Below are positions 52,708-62,222 of a DNA stretch of 64,000 nt, piece after piece. The translations under genes were made by a program, and so were the position numbers. The notes under the pieces were generated by a model that was not told the DNA's origin, did not search any database, and saw nothing but the letters and a program-made list of their open reading frames with translations. Where the stretch lies: assembly GCA_029262455.1 (NCBI GenBank), contig JAJCZJ010000031.1, forward strand, positions 62,001 to 126,000, read 5' to 3'. This DNA comes from Deltaproteobacteria bacterium (lineage in GTDB: Bacteria > Desulfobacterota > Binatia > HRBIN30 > CADEER01). Position 1 is the stretch's first letter. Every line of letters starts with the position of its first letter.

Positions 52708-53280
52708 TCAGCGCTGCGTCCAGTCTCCCGACGGAGACTGAATCCACCAACCCGACTCGGCCTTACTCGCCCATGTTTCAGCGAAAATCTTCTGAATGCG
52801 CGGCACATCGCCGTCGCCGAGGTCGTTCGCTCTTGCGATCTCGCTGTACAGACTCAATCGGTCGCGATTCTCGGCATCCACCCACCGACTCACTTGGGCC
52901 CGGTCTCGCAAGCTGATGTCCTTGAGCTCCCGCACCACGAGCAAACCAGCGTTGGTGATACCCAGACCTCCCGAGCGAAGATACGGCTTCAATTGCGCTG
53001 CCCGCTCGCTCATCGCCGCTTTCAGTTTGCGGATCGCCGCCGACGATACGTCGATATTGACCCCCGGCTCCGCTGCGTATGCTGCCGCGGGCAAAAGGAA
53101 ATCAATCCAACCGGTCCGACCCTTGTCGGTATCTTCCGGCGACCCATCGCCCCAAGTTTCCTCGACAATCTTCTCGGCAGCGTTACGAACCTCCGGCGCC
53201 GGAAAGTAGACATTGACCGTCAAACAGCCGGCCAAAATAAACAGAATCATCGCAACACTTCGTCCAAGGGTCCGCATCAT
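52708..53280 (-). CDS. YdbL-like DUF1318 lipoprotein
   Basis: 190 residues: lipobox LFILAGC, then LTVNVYFPAPEVRNAAEKIVEE, the DUF1318 signature, and a C-terminal LKPYLRSGGLGITNAGLLVVRELKD. In E. coli, YdbL acts with YdbH and YnbE in transport of phospholipid to the outer membrane. YdbH is upstream here; YnbE is not recognised between them. Ends 100 bp upstream of the acylase gene start. Confidence 0.88.
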   Translation of the reverse strand: MMRTLGRSVAMILFILAGCLTVNVYFPAPEVRNAAEKIVEETWGDGSPEDTDKGRTGWIDFLLPAAAYAAEPGVNIDVSSAAIRKLKAAMSERAAQLKPYLRSGGLGITNAGLLVVRELKDISLRDRAQVSRWVDAENRDRLSLYSEIARANDLGDGDVPRIQKIFAETWASKAESGWWIQSPSGDWTQR

Positions 53281-53374
53281 TATAGAGCTCCAGTTTAGGT
53301 CCTAGCGCCGAGTCTGCCGACGGCACGCGCAAAATGCCAGTCGAACACCACACACAGTTCAATGAGCGCCTTGA

Positions 53375-55072
53375 TCACTGCGTCGCCCACGTCAAATATG
53401 AAACCATCTCCGAGAACGAGATTGTTCGGTTGTGCGTAACCACGTCGACCCGCGGCGGCAGCGTCGACCCCACGACCAGATAATGCCGATCGTCCCGCAC
53501 CTCGAAGCCGTCCAACTCGAAGACATCCTTGCGAAGGCTGCAGCGAAAGCCGAGCTTCTTGTAGCCGTACTCGTCGAACAACTTCAGCACTTGCCTCGAC
53601 AGTGGGTCGCTGGGGCCGCCGCCAACAACTGACAACTGACGAACCGCCTCCACGCTCAGTATCTGTCGGACGCCATCGGCCGGCGTGCTCTGCAGCTGGG
53701 CGTCGAAAGCCACCGGTCCCCACGATACGAACTCCAGATTGCGAACATCACCGCTGGCGACACCCGAGATGTGGCCAAACGAAAGCACGCGTGTCAGATC
53801 CGCCAGCGAGATCTTGTCGAAGTCAAGATCAAACCCAAAGCTCGGGACGGACGATCGCAAATCCGCCCCACGGAGATTCCGCGCCCGCACGACACCGCCG
53901 AAGACCTCGGCCACAATCTCACCAACCGAGCGCATCACGCCGTTGCCGATCTCGATCTGCGGAATCGAACCCGAGATCGTACCCGCAAGAGGTGGCAGTC
54001 CAGTGCTGCGCGCCAGTCGCGCTAGATCCCACGAGGACACGTCGATCCCCATGCGAATCTGGGGATGCCCGGAAACCAGCTCAGTGGCCTCGAATTGTTT
54101 CACAGTCGCCGTCCCGCCGAGCAGGGACAGAACGACTGGTTCTATCCGCAGAGTATTGGGGCCGACCCCTACCTTGAGAGCCGTGCCGGCGATATCGACT
54201 CCCTGTACCGAACAGCCATCAAACCGAATCGATCCCGCACGGCGATCCTTCGGCAGCGCTGCAGTACCGAGGCGCAAAGGAAGATCGACGCTGAGACCAC
54301 CGATCTGGAACCCCGGCCCATCGCCAAAAACGGCACCGTCACGCAAACGCGCTTCGCCGACCAACCGGTAGCCGTCCGACTCGGACCAAGAGGCGTCGAT
54401 CGAAGCACTGGCGCGACCGTCTACGCTCGTCTGGCCCACCCGCGGCCGGCGCTCGCCGAGCGGCTCACTGACGGCCAGTCCATAGAGTCGATCAAGACCT
54501 GGAACATCTACATCGCCGGCCCAAACCACCGAGCTACCGTCCAACGCGACAGCACCGTGCCCACGCGCCTGGCCGATCCCGGCGATCGCAATCTCGGAAG
54601 CAGAAAATCGCAGCAAACGCGCCGGTGAGGCTCCAGGATCGAGCGCCAGATCACCAGACAACGCAAACGGAAACAGCGCCAAGTCGGCATAGAATCGATC
54701 CCACAAGAACTCGCCTTCAAAGACCAGAATCTTGACTGCGCCCTTGCCAGTGCTCGAATCAAAGTCGATCGAACCCTCGAGCCGCACACTGTCGACGGCA
54801 CGTTTGAAGTCGGCATCATGCACTGACACACCACTTGCCTCAAAGCGAAGAGACCCCTCACCCCCTGCGCCGGTGACATCGATGGAGCCGACAAGACTCA
54901 GCTCGCGAATTGCCCAGGAAACCCCACCCACCTCGCCCGCAAGGTCGGCGAACTTCATCCCCGATTCAGGAAACTCGAGACGAATCTGAGCCGGCGCAAC
55001 CGACACAGTCGAGGCGACAACCAGAATCGCCAAAATAAGAGCCCGTTCGAGCCCACACCGACCAAAAGCCAT
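53375..55072 (-). CDS. YdbH-like AsmA-family lipid-transport protein
   Basis: 565 residues with N-terminal signal/anchor (about 1-27) and repeated beta-strands of the AsmA/TamB type. The C-terminus (about 470-565: VEAVRQLSVVGGG, LFDEYGYKKLGFRCSL, THNRTISFSEMVSYL) fits the YdbH group. YdbH links inner and outer membranes for glycerophospholipid transfer, with YnbE and YdbL. Upstream of YdbL by 95 bp. Confidence 0.83.
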   Translation of the reverse strand: MAFGRCGLERALILAILVVASTVSVAPAQIRLEFPESGMKFADLAGEVGGVSWAIRELSLVGSIDVTGAGGEGSLRFEASGVSVHDADFKRAVDSVRLEGSIDFDSSTGKGAVKILVFEGEFLWDRFYADLALFPFALSGDLALDPGASPARLLRFSASEIAIAGIGQARGHGAVALDGSSVVWAGDVDVPGLDRLYGLAVSEPLGERRPRVGQTSVDGRASASIDASWSESDGYRLVGEARLRDGAVFGDGPGFQIGGLSVDLPLRLGTAALPKDRRAGSIRFDGCSVQGVDIAGTALKVGVGPNTLRIEPVVLSLLGGTATVKQFEATELVSGHPQIRMGIDVSSWDLARLARSTGLPPLAGTISGSIPQIEIGNGVMRSVGEIVAEVFGGVVRARNLRGADLRSSVPSFGFDLDFDKISLADLTRVLSFGHISGVASGDVRNLEFVSWGPVAFDAQLQSTPADGVRQILSVEAVRQLSVVGGGPSDPLSRQVLKLFDEYGYKKLGFRCSLRKDVFELDGFEVRDDRHYLVVGSTLPPRVDVVTHNRTISFSEMVSYLTWATQ

Positions 55073-55250
55073 CGTGCTACTGTTGCCGCCTGTCGATCTC
55101 TAGTCCACACCCCGCACAGCTGGGAGCTGACCGAAGTGGTCGAAAAGAGGACTGGCGGAAGACATTCCTGGTGTCGAACACTTCTATTCCGGTTCCCATT
55201 GAACTACGGAGTCAGCTTCCATCGATTTGATCTCTGGAGGACTGCGGTAC

Positions 55251-56138
55251 ATGTCGCGTGTTGAACCAAAAGGGTCTTTGAAGAAGCTTCGCTGTATTCA
55301 GCGCAGCGTGGACAGCCACTGGGTCGGAGACGGATTCCCGGTGCGCACTCTCTTTGCCTATCCGAATCTCGGAGCGGTGCTGAGTCCGTTCCTCCTCCTT
55401 GATCTCGCCGGCCCGAGGGAGTTCTCTCCGACGACCGAGCGCCGGGGCGTGGGCGAGCATCCCCACCGCGGCTTCGAAACGGTGACGATCGTCTACGCGG
55501 GGGAAGTCGAACACAGGGACTCCTCCGGTGGAGGTGGAACCATCGGTCCCGGGGACGTGCAGTGGATGACGGCCGCCTCCGGTCTGGTGCACGAAGAGTT
55601 TCACGGCCGCGATTTCGCAGCCCGGGGCGGTATGTTCGAGATGGTGCAGCTGTGGGTCAATCTCCCCGCTAAGGACAAGATGGCGCCGCCGCGCTACCAG
55701 GGAATCCTCAACAGCGAGATTCCCGTCGTGACTCTTCCAGAGGGGCAAGGGAGTGTCCGGGTCATTGCCGGTGAGTATGCGGGAAGCAAGGGGCCGGCGC
55801 AGACCTTCACGCCCATGAACGTTTGGGACCTCCGCCTCGGTAGCGACCAACGGACCGACTTGACGGTTCCGGACGGCTGGACCACGGCCCTCGTCGTACT
55901 CAAAGGCACATTGCGGGTGAATGGTTCAGAGGAAATCAGCGCCGCCGAAGTGGGACTCTTCGACCGCGCCGGGGCAAGCATCGGCATTGATTGCGCGACG
56001 AATGCGACCGCTCTCTTGCTCTGTGGAGAACCAATCGACGAGCCGATTGTGGGGAGCGGCCCCTTTGTCATGAACAGCGCGCAGGAGATTCGCCAGGCCA
56101 TGGCCGACTACCAAAGTGGCAAGATGGGACGTTTGTAG
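55251..56138 (+). CDS. Pirin family protein
   Basis: 295 residues, start at ATG 55251 after GGAGG. Cupin-type double barrel. N-terminal FLLLDLAGPREF, GVGEHPHRGFETVTIVYAGEVEHRDS holds the His-x-His metal pair of pirin, and GPGDVQWMTAASGLVHEEFHG gives more metal ligands. Function in bacteria varies (quercetinase, redox sensing). Cytosolic, monocistronic. Confidence 0.93.
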   Translation: MSRVEPKGSLKKLRCIQRSVDSHWVGDGFPVRTLFAYPNLGAVLSPFLLLDLAGPREFSPTTERRGVGEHPHRGFETVTIVYAGEVEHRDSSGGGGTIGPGDVQWMTAASGLVHEEFHGRDFAARGGMFEMVQLWVNLPAKDKMAPPRYQGILNSEIPVVTLPEGQGSVRVIAGEYAGSKGPAQTFTPMNVWDLRLGSDQRTDLTVPDGWTTALVVLKGTLRVNGSEEISAAEVGLFDRAGASIGIDCATNATALLLCGEPIDEPIVGSGPFVMNSAQEIRQAMADYQSGKMGRL

Positions 56139-56346
56139 CGCTGCGTGCATTCCCCACCGGCGGAAACTCAATGACTGGCCACTCCGCGGCGAAACCCTGA
56201 AGAAGGTAGGCACAGCGCTGAAAAGTCGCACGCCGTATAGCGAAAGGAGGCCTCCGCGCCCCTGCCGGAACAACGAATGGCGCGGACGCCTACTTCTTTA
56301 TATTAGTGCATTTTTCTCTTCGATTGACGCACTGCGTTAGTGAAAA

Positions 56347-56355
56347 TGCTATTCT
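56347..56355 (+). promoter_or_regulatory. Extended -10 promoter TGCTATTCT
   Basis: TGn-TATTCT ends 6 bp before the cyclase ATG (56362), so a transcript from it would be leaderless or almost so. TTGACG (56324-56329) is too far (20 bp) to be a perfect -35. Confidence 0.45.
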
Positions 56356-56361
56356 GCCTAC

Positions 56362-57327
56362 ATGATGGCAGATCGCCTAACGAAGGCTCGTCGGTATCTC
56401 TCACGCTGGTGGAACGATCTATCATTTCGTGCTGCGCGCGACGCGGTGGGAGCGGTACGATACGAGCCGCGCAGGATCGTCCTCGCCGGCGGCCGCGGGC
56501 TCGATGAGCTGAAGGTTTCACAGGCGGCGCCCACAGTGGCGCGTATCGCTCACGGCCTCGATGCGGTGGCTGAAAGGGTCTCCGTGGCGGCGGGGAGTAG
56601 TCTAGGTGCGACCGCCGAGGCCTGGGTTCGTTGGTTTACCGGCGCCGCCGGAGGCCTAATCGACAACGTCGGCGCTGCCGCGATCGACGACCTGCCGATC
56701 CCGGGCGCGGTGAGTCCGCGGATGCTGAAACCGCATCTGCACACCGTAGGTGTGCTGGTCGTAGACATGCGCGGCTTCAGCAAGCTGACACTCGCACTCA
56801 GCGATCCGGAGGAACTCACGGGCAAAATCGAGGAGTACCTTGCAGAGTTGACACGGGTCGTCGAGGAGCATGGCGGGGTCGTATTTCAGTACACTGGCGA
56901 TGGCCTACTGGCGCTCTTCTTGCCCGAGTTGACCCGGCTCGATGGGCGCCAACTCGTCGAGCATCTGATCGGACCAATGAGCACCGACCTTCACCGGAGT
57001 TTCCGCGGACTGCAAGAACGATGGCGCAACGAGTGGCAGGAAGGCGGACGCTCAATCCCCAAGATCGGGCTGGGCGTCGGTGTGACCTACGGCCCGGGGA
57101 CCATTGGTATGATGGGACCCGCGGGTCGCAAATACTTCGGCATCGTCGGCTCGCCGGTGAACCAGGCAGCGTTCTTGTGCTCCAAAGCACGCGCCGGCAT
57201 GACGCTGATCGACGAGGCCACTCTAATCGCAAACGGAGCAGCGCGCCCCAAGGGCTCGCGCCGAATTCGCTTAAAGTCCGAGAAGCTTCACCAGCGCATC
57301 GCAACCATCGAGGTGCGATCCAACTAG
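56362..57327 (+). CDS. Class III nucleotide cyclase-domain protein, probably degenerate
   Basis: 321 residues. An unassigned N-terminal region (1-125), then a cyclase domain: metal Asp135 in VVDMRGFSKLT, and Asp180 in YTGDGLLALF, 45 residues apart as normal. The end motif is VNQAAFL, where VNxAxR should give a transition-state Arg; Phe271 stands there. So it may lack cyclase activity and act as a sensor or regulator. Alternatively it has a different substrate. No ribosome binding site. Confidence 0.83.
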   Translation: MMADRLTKARRYLSRWWNDLSFRAARDAVGAVRYEPRRIVLAGGRGLDELKVSQAAPTVARIAHGLDAVAERVSVAAGSSLGATAEAWVRWFTGAAGGLIDNVGAAAIDDLPIPGAVSPRMLKPHLHTVGVLVVDMRGFSKLTLALSDPEELTGKIEEYLAELTRVVEEHGGVVFQYTGDGLLALFLPELTRLDGRQLVEHLIGPMSTDLHRSFRGLQERWRNEWQEGGRSIPKIGLGVGVTYGPGTIGMMGPAGRKYFGIVGSPVNQAAFLCSKARAGMTLIDEATLIANGAARPKGSRRIRLKSEKLHQRIATIEVRSN

Positions 57328-57354
57328 CAGAGACGCGCAGGCCCCGACGATGAT

Positions 57355-58167
57355 TCACTCCAGTACGTATGTATCGTCGGCGTCAGGTACTTCGAGGTCG
57401 CAGTCGGTGCCGCCAAAGTCCAACTGATACTGATCTTCGTTTTTCGGCGCAACGGCTTTCCTGTCGTCGGCTACGATGTCGGTCAACTCCAGGACGTCTA
57501 CGTCGTCACCGTTGGGTTCGGTATGGTCGACGATATCGGTCAATTCCAACACCGCCGCGTCCTCCCTGGAGCTTCGGGGCTCGACCAACAAGCGGACCAG
57601 GCTGTCGAGATCGAGCGGTGGGGCTTCCCGGCCCTCCCGGCGTCCAGACGCCTCCCGGCCTTCCGGCGTTTGTGAGTTGTCGAGCGCGGTTTCCGGCACG
57701 GCTCGAGTCTCAACCGTTGAGCCGTAATCGGAGTCGTCGAGTGAACCGTCCTGGGGCGATTCACTCGGACGATGCGGAATCAATCCGGCGCCCGGCGTCT
57801 GCATAGGCGCTGCGGTGGGACAGCTTGCAAGTGTCCCCGACCGCTTTGGCAATGCTTGCGGACCCACCACCGGCGGCGGGTTCCATTGATTGACGACTTG
57901 CGCGATCTGACGACGCAGATCGTCGGACTCCTTGCTTACCACCCTGGGCACGGTCGGCCTTCTCGCGGGGATCCTAGTCTTGCGATCGTGTACCGCTTTT
58001 TCCAGTGCATCCACAGAACGCGTCAGGAGGTCGACGCTCAGTCGACTTGCGAATTCCCGACGCGAGTCGTCGACACCAACCGGCACCGGTCGTGCGCGAG
58101 TATCCGCGTCACTTTCGTTCGGGCGTGCGTTGGCGGCGACACGGAACAAGTCGTCGTTGTTGCTCAT
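57355..58167 (-). CDS. Acidic low-complexity protein with two VLELTDIV motifs
   Basis: 270 residues. Helical N-terminus (about 35-60), proline-rich linker (about 60-205), then exact VLELTDIV at 206-213 and 225-232 and an acidic end (TYVLE). A very similar L-E-L-T-x-V motif is used in PopZ/DUF2497-type pole organisers. Perhaps a scaffold; the function is inference. Convergent to the cyclase gene. Confidence 0.6.
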   Translation of the reverse strand: MSNNDDLFRVAANARPNESDADTRARPVPVGVDDSRREFASRLSVDLLTRSVDALEKAVHDRKTRIPARRPTVPRVVSKESDDLRRQIAQVVNQWNPPPVVGPQALPKRSGTLASCPTAAPMQTPGAGLIPHRPSESPQDGSLDDSDYGSTVETRAVPETALDNSQTPEGREASGRREGREAPPLDLDSLVRLLVEPRSSREDAAVLELTDIVDHTEPNGDDVDVLELTDIVADDRKAVAPKNEDQYQLDFGGTDCDLEVPDADDTYVLE

Positions 58168-58351
58168 TTCTCGGCTATCCTCACTGTAAGGGTGCCGGAA
58201 ATTTCGCTGTGCTCTACAGCGAATCGTTGTTCGCCAGCGTTATCTCATTCAACCGAACGCTGCGTATCGCAAACGATGCATCGCATGGTGTGCGGAGCAA
58301 TCAATCGCTCTGAGCCGACCGAACGACTTGAGAGCTCCACCCTACGCGCTC

Positions 58352-58383
58352 GAGTCGAAGAGTCGAAGAGTCGAAGAGTCGAA
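58352..58383. repeat. GAGTCGAA 8-bp tandem repeat, four copies
   Basis: Perfect 4x8 bp in the noncoding end of the hydroxyacid dehydrogenase gene, 26 bp after its stop. Likely variable in copy number. Confidence 0.9.
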
Positions 58384-58408
58384 AGGTCTCTCCGCCCGGC
58401 ATCTCTGG

Positions 58409-59350
58409 TCAATAGCCTCGCGTGCGATCGACGACGTTTTCCAGCGGCTGGTCGGCCTTGTAACGTTGAAAGTTGGCCAGGAACTTCTCCAGAAGCAGAT
58501 CGACGGAACCGGGCATGCTCCACGACACGTGGGGAGTCAGGCAAACGCGCGGGTGCTCGTACATCCAGTGCCCTTGCGGCAGTGGCTCGGGAGTCATCGT
58601 GTCCAAGGTCGCGCGTGCCACGGTCCCATCGTCGAGGGCGCGGCGCAATGCCTCTTGATCGACGAGGGATCCGCGCGCAACATTGATCAAGTGCAATCCA
58701 GGCTTTGCCTTCGCCAACAACTCGGAATCGACGAGGTGCTCGGTTTCACGGGTCGCGGAGGCCGCCAACACCAAGTGATCGGCCGCCGCGATCATCGTAT
58801 CCACGCCGACAACCTCGACTCCCGACAACGGCGATGGCCTGTCACTACGACGTGAAGCCAAGACCTTCATTTGGAACGCCAAGGCTCTTTCGGCCACGGC
58901 CAGGCCGATCCCGCCCAGCCCTACCAAGCCCACGGTCTTCTGATAAAGCCCGCCGAGACGCTCCCCGTACCACCGTTCCGGTTCGGACCGCATCCATACG
59001 TCCGGAAGTCGCTTCTCGAACGCCAACATCGAGGCGAGTACGTACTCCGCGATTGGGATCGAACTCGCACCGCGCGAACAGGTGACCAGCCGCTCGCCCA
59101 CCGCGTCGAAGGGAAACCGATCCACTCCGGTCCCGAGTGTGTGGATCCAGCGCACACCGTGCTCGACGACTTCACCGATGTTCTCACTGCCCCATGTCTG
59201 CGTCAGCAAGATCTCCGCTGACGCTTCCGGTTCGATCGGTCCGTGAACCTCAAGTGGAATAACCTCGGCCTCCGGGACGAGCGAGGCGATGAGAGTCGAT
59301 AGTTTGGGGCCAACTTGCGAAAAAATTCGGATCGGCGGTTTGTCTCCCAT
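58409..59350 (-). CDS. D-2-hydroxyacid dehydrogenase family
   Basis: 313 residues, start at 59350. NAD-binding GLVGLGGIGLAVAERALAF (shown in part), catalytic INVARGSLVDQEAL (Arg), TMTPEPLPQGHWMYEHPRV (Glu) and HPRVCLTPHVSW (His). Reduces 2-oxoacids or oxidises 2-hydroxyacids. Substrate unknown. Stop followed by the GAGTCGAA repeat. Confidence 0.93.
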   Translation of the reverse strand: MGDKPPIRIFSQVGPKLSTLIASLVPEAEVIPLEVHGPIEPEASAEILLTQTWGSENIGEVVEHGVRWIHTLGTGVDRFPFDAVGERLVTCSRGASSIPIAEYVLASMLAFEKRLPDVWMRSEPERWYGERLGGLYQKTVGLVGLGGIGLAVAERALAFQMKVLASRRSDRPSPLSGVEVVGVDTMIAAADHLVLAASATRETEHLVDSELLAKAKPGLHLINVARGSLVDQEALRRALDDGTVARATLDTMTPEPLPQGHWMYEHPRVCLTPHVSWSMPGSVDLLLEKFLANFQRYKADQPLENVVDRTRGY

Positions 59351-59505
59351 GTCCCGGACACCATTCTGCGCCCCTGCCGCCAAAGCAAGGCGAGGCCTCT
59401 ACACAACCCCAACTACCCGATCCAGCTTGGCACGCGTTGTGCTTTTCCCGGGCCCCATGTATCTATTGATGTCCCCAAATTCTTAAGATCAGTCAGGAGC
59501 ACCCG

Positions 59506-60831
59506 ATGGCGAAAGAAACCCTCACAATCAAAGACAACCGCACAGGCAAGACCTACGAGGTGCCAATCCAGGACGGGTCGATCCGGACAGCGGAACTACG
59601 TAAGATCAAGGTTTCCGACGATGACTTCGGGCTGCTCGGCTACGACCCAGCGCTAATGAACACGGCCTCATGCAAGAGCAAGGTTACGTACATCGACGGC
59701 GACAACGGTATCCTGCGCTACCGCGGATACGATATTGCCGATCTCGCCGACAATAGTAACTACCTGGAAACCGCCTACCTCATCGTCAAAGGGGAGCTCC
59801 CCGACTCCCAACGACTGAAGGCTTGGACCCACAACATCAAAATGCATACGATGGTGCACGAGAACATCCGCAAGTTCATGGATGGTTTTCGCTACGACGC
59901 CCACCCGATGGGAATGATCATGGGCACCGTCGCGGCGATGTCGACCTTTTACCCCGACGCCAAGGATGTCGAAGATCTTCAGTCCAGGCGCCTGCAAACC
60001 CGCAGATTGATCGGCAAGCTGCCGACGATTTCGGCCTTCGCCTACCGACAGATGCGTGGCCTGCCCTTCGTCTACCCCGACAACGAACTCAGCTACACCG
60101 GCAACTTCCTCCAGATGCTGTTCAAGATTGCCGGCAATTACACCCCAGACCCTGTCATCGAGCGCGCCCTCGAAGTGTTGTTCATCTTGCACGCCGATCA
60201 CGAGCAGAACTGTTCGGCCAACGCGGTACGCGCGGTCGGCAGCTCACTCGTCGATCCATACTCGGCTGTAGCCTCTGGCATCGGCGCGCTGTACGGGCCG
60301 CGCCACGGCGGTGCCAACGAGGCCGTCGTGCAGATGCTGACAAAAATCGGTTCGGTCAAGAACGTCGCCAAGGCGATCAAGTCCTTTAAGTCCGGCGAAG
60401 ATCGACTGATGGGGTTCGGCCACCGGATTTACAAGGCCTACGACCCGCGCGGCAAGATTATCAAGAAGCTCGCAGACGAGGTGTTCGAGGTGACTGGCAA
60501 GAACAAGCTGATCGACATCGCTCTCGAACTCGAGCGAATCGCCCTGCAGGACGAGTATTTCGTCGAGCGGCGACTGTATCCGAACGTCGACTTCTACACC
60601 GGCATCATCTACCAGGCGATCGGATTTCCCACGACAATGTTCCCAGTGCTGTTCGCAATCCCGCGCACCTCGGGTTGGCTTGCGCAGTGGTCCGAGATGG
60701 TTCGCGACCCGGAACAAAAGATCACGAGACCACGGCAGCTATATATCGGCGAAGACCTTCGCGAGTACGCTCCGATCAAAGGACGGCCAAAGCCTTCAGA
60801 TCGCGAAGACAAGGTCGCCGAAGTCATCTAG
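59506..60831 (+). CDS. gltA: Citrate synthase
   Basis: 441 residues, AGGAG ribosome binding site. HADHEQN (229-235), GPRHGGANE (His267), GFGHRIYKAYDPRG (His306) and a C-terminal RPRQLY-type ending identify a hexameric-type citrate synthase. Condenses acetyl-CoA with oxaloacetate in the TCA cycle. The LOG-family gene starts at the next base after the stop. Confidence 0.97.
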   Translation: MAKETLTIKDNRTGKTYEVPIQDGSIRTAELRKIKVSDDDFGLLGYDPALMNTASCKSKVTYIDGDNGILRYRGYDIADLADNSNYLETAYLIVKGELPDSQRLKAWTHNIKMHTMVHENIRKFMDGFRYDAHPMGMIMGTVAAMSTFYPDAKDVEDLQSRRLQTRRLIGKLPTISAFAYRQMRGLPFVYPDNELSYTGNFLQMLFKIAGNYTPDPVIERALEVLFILHADHEQNCSANAVRAVGSSLVDPYSAVASGIGALYGPRHGGANEAVVQMLTKIGSVKNVAKAIKSFKSGEDRLMGFGHRIYKAYDPRGKIIKKLADEVFEVTGKNKLIDIALELERIALQDEYFVERRLYPNVDFYTGIIYQAIGFPTTMFPVLFAIPRTSGWLAQWSEMVRDPEQKITRPRQLYIGEDLREYAPIKGRPKPSDREDKVAEVI

Positions 60832-61401
60832 TTGAGCCGGGTCTTTCTACGGGTGTGCGTGTTCTGCGGGTCCCACAGGGGTGGGCAGGATGCGTACACC
60901 GCTGCTGCCCGCGCGCTTGGCGCATCGCTCGCCAGCGCTGGGATCGGATTGGTCTATGGCGGCGGTAACGTCGGACTCATGGCCGAGATTGCCGACACTG
61001 TGTTGGCCGCCAAGGGAGAGGTGATCGGCGTCATTCCCGAGGAACTCGCCAAACGTGAGCTCGCGCACGACGGACTCGATGCGCTCCACATCGTAGGCTC
61101 GATGCACGAGCGCAAGGCCATGATGGCCAACCTCAGCGATGCGTTCATCGCGATGCCCGGCGGCCTCGGCACGCTCGAAGAAATCTTCGAAGTCCTCGCA
61201 TGGCGACAACTGAAGTTTCACGACAAACCATGCGGCCTCCTCAACATCGAAGGGTACTACGACGATCTGCTGTCATTCCTCGACGGAGCCGTTTCGCAAG
61301 GGTTCCTGTACGGCAAACATCGTAATCTTCTCATCGCTGACTCAGACGCGGAGCGACTCCTGCACAGCCTCGAGGCCTGCGCCCCCATGGAGAACCAATG
61401 A
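60832..61401 (+). CDS. LOG-family (TIGR00730) Rossmann protein
   Basis: 189 residues; TTG at 60832. VCVFCGSHRGGQ start, GGGNVGLMAEIAD and PGGLGTLEEIFEVLAWRQL, the signature of cytokinin-riboside phosphoribohydrolase-type proteins. Hydrolyses nucleoside monophosphates. Overlaps tupA by 4 bp (ATGA). Confidence 0.92.
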   Translation: MSRVFLRVCVFCGSHRGGQDAYTAAARALGASLASAGIGLVYGGGNVGLMAEIADTVLAAKGEVIGVIPEELAKRELAHDGLDALHIVGSMHERKAMMANLSDAFIAMPGGLGTLEEIFEVLAWRQLKFHDKPCGLLNIEGYYDDLLSFLDGAVSQGFLYGKHRNLLIADSDAERLLHSLEACAPMENQ

Positions 61402-62222
61402 AGGCACTCGTTTCGCTCATCGCCCTACTCTGCTTGGGGGCTCCGGCTTGCGCCGAAACACCCTTAAAACTGGCCACGACGACCAGCACCGAAAACTCTG
61501 GACTGCTCGAAGTCCTACTCCCGCGCTTCCAATCACAGTCCAACGTGAGCGTCCACGTGATCGCCGTCGGCAGCGGCAAGGCGCTCAAGCTCGCCGAGAA
61601 CGGCGATGTCGATGTCGTACTCTCACACGCGCCGGCGCTCGAGGAACGCTTTGTGAGAGACGGTCACGGGGTCGATCGACGTCCAGTCATGTACAACGAC
61701 TTCGTCATTGTCGGACCCAAAGACGACCCCGCAAAAATTCGGAGCAGCCCTGGCGCTGCCGAGGCACTGCGCAGGATCGCTGCAAGCGGAACCGAGTTCG
61801 TATCGCGCGGCGACGAGTCCGGGACACATCAAAAGGAAAAGGCGCTGTGGGATGCCGCAGGCCTCACCCCCTCCGGCGACTGGTACTTGTCGGCAGGCTT
61901 AGGCATGGGAAGAGTCCTGTTGATGGCCAGTGAGAGGGGCGCCTACGCACTGACCGACCGCGGCACCTTCCTCGCGTACAACGGACGGTCGGAGCTGGCG
62001 ATCGCCTTCGAGGGCGATCCGTCATTGCACAACCCCTACACCGTCATGGCCGTAAACCCGTCCCAGCACATCCACACGAAGTCCGCTGCGGCACGGATAT
62101 TCATCGACTGGCTGGTCTCGCCCGAAGCCCAAGACTTGATCGCCGCATATCGCATCGGTGGGCATGCCCTCTTCTTCCCAAACGCCCAACAAGCCGCGAA
62201 GGCAATCCCCGCCGTCCAATGA
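61398..62222 (+). CDS. tupA: Tungstate ABC transporter, substrate-binding protein
   Basis: 274 residues. Signal peptide (1-19), then KLATTTSTENSGLLEVLLP, the TupA oxyanion-binding signature, and SRGDESGTHQKEKALWDAAG. Binds tungstate in the periplasm. Overlaps LOG gene upstream and tupB downstream by 4 bp each. Confidence 0.93.
   Translation: MKALVSLIALLCLGAPACAETPLKLATTTSTENSGLLEVLLPRFQSQSNVSVHVIAVGSGKALKLAENGDVDVVLSHAPALEERFVRDGHGVDRRPVMYNDFVIVGPKDDPAKIRSSPGAAEALRRIAASGTEFVSRGDESGTHQKEKALWDAAGLTPSGDWYLSAGLGMGRVLLMASERGAYALTDRGTFLAYNGRSELAIAFEGDPSLHNPYTVMAVNPSQHIHTKSAAARIFIDWLVSPEAQDLIAAYRIGGHALFFPNAQQAAKAIPAVQ

Noticed and set aside
53299-53378. YnbE lipoprotein between ydbH and ydbL
   Set aside because: 27 codons without lipobox or similarity to YnbE.
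56324-56355. TTGACG as -35 with TATTCT as -10
   Set aside because: 20-bp spacing is too long; the extended -10 alone was kept as tentative.
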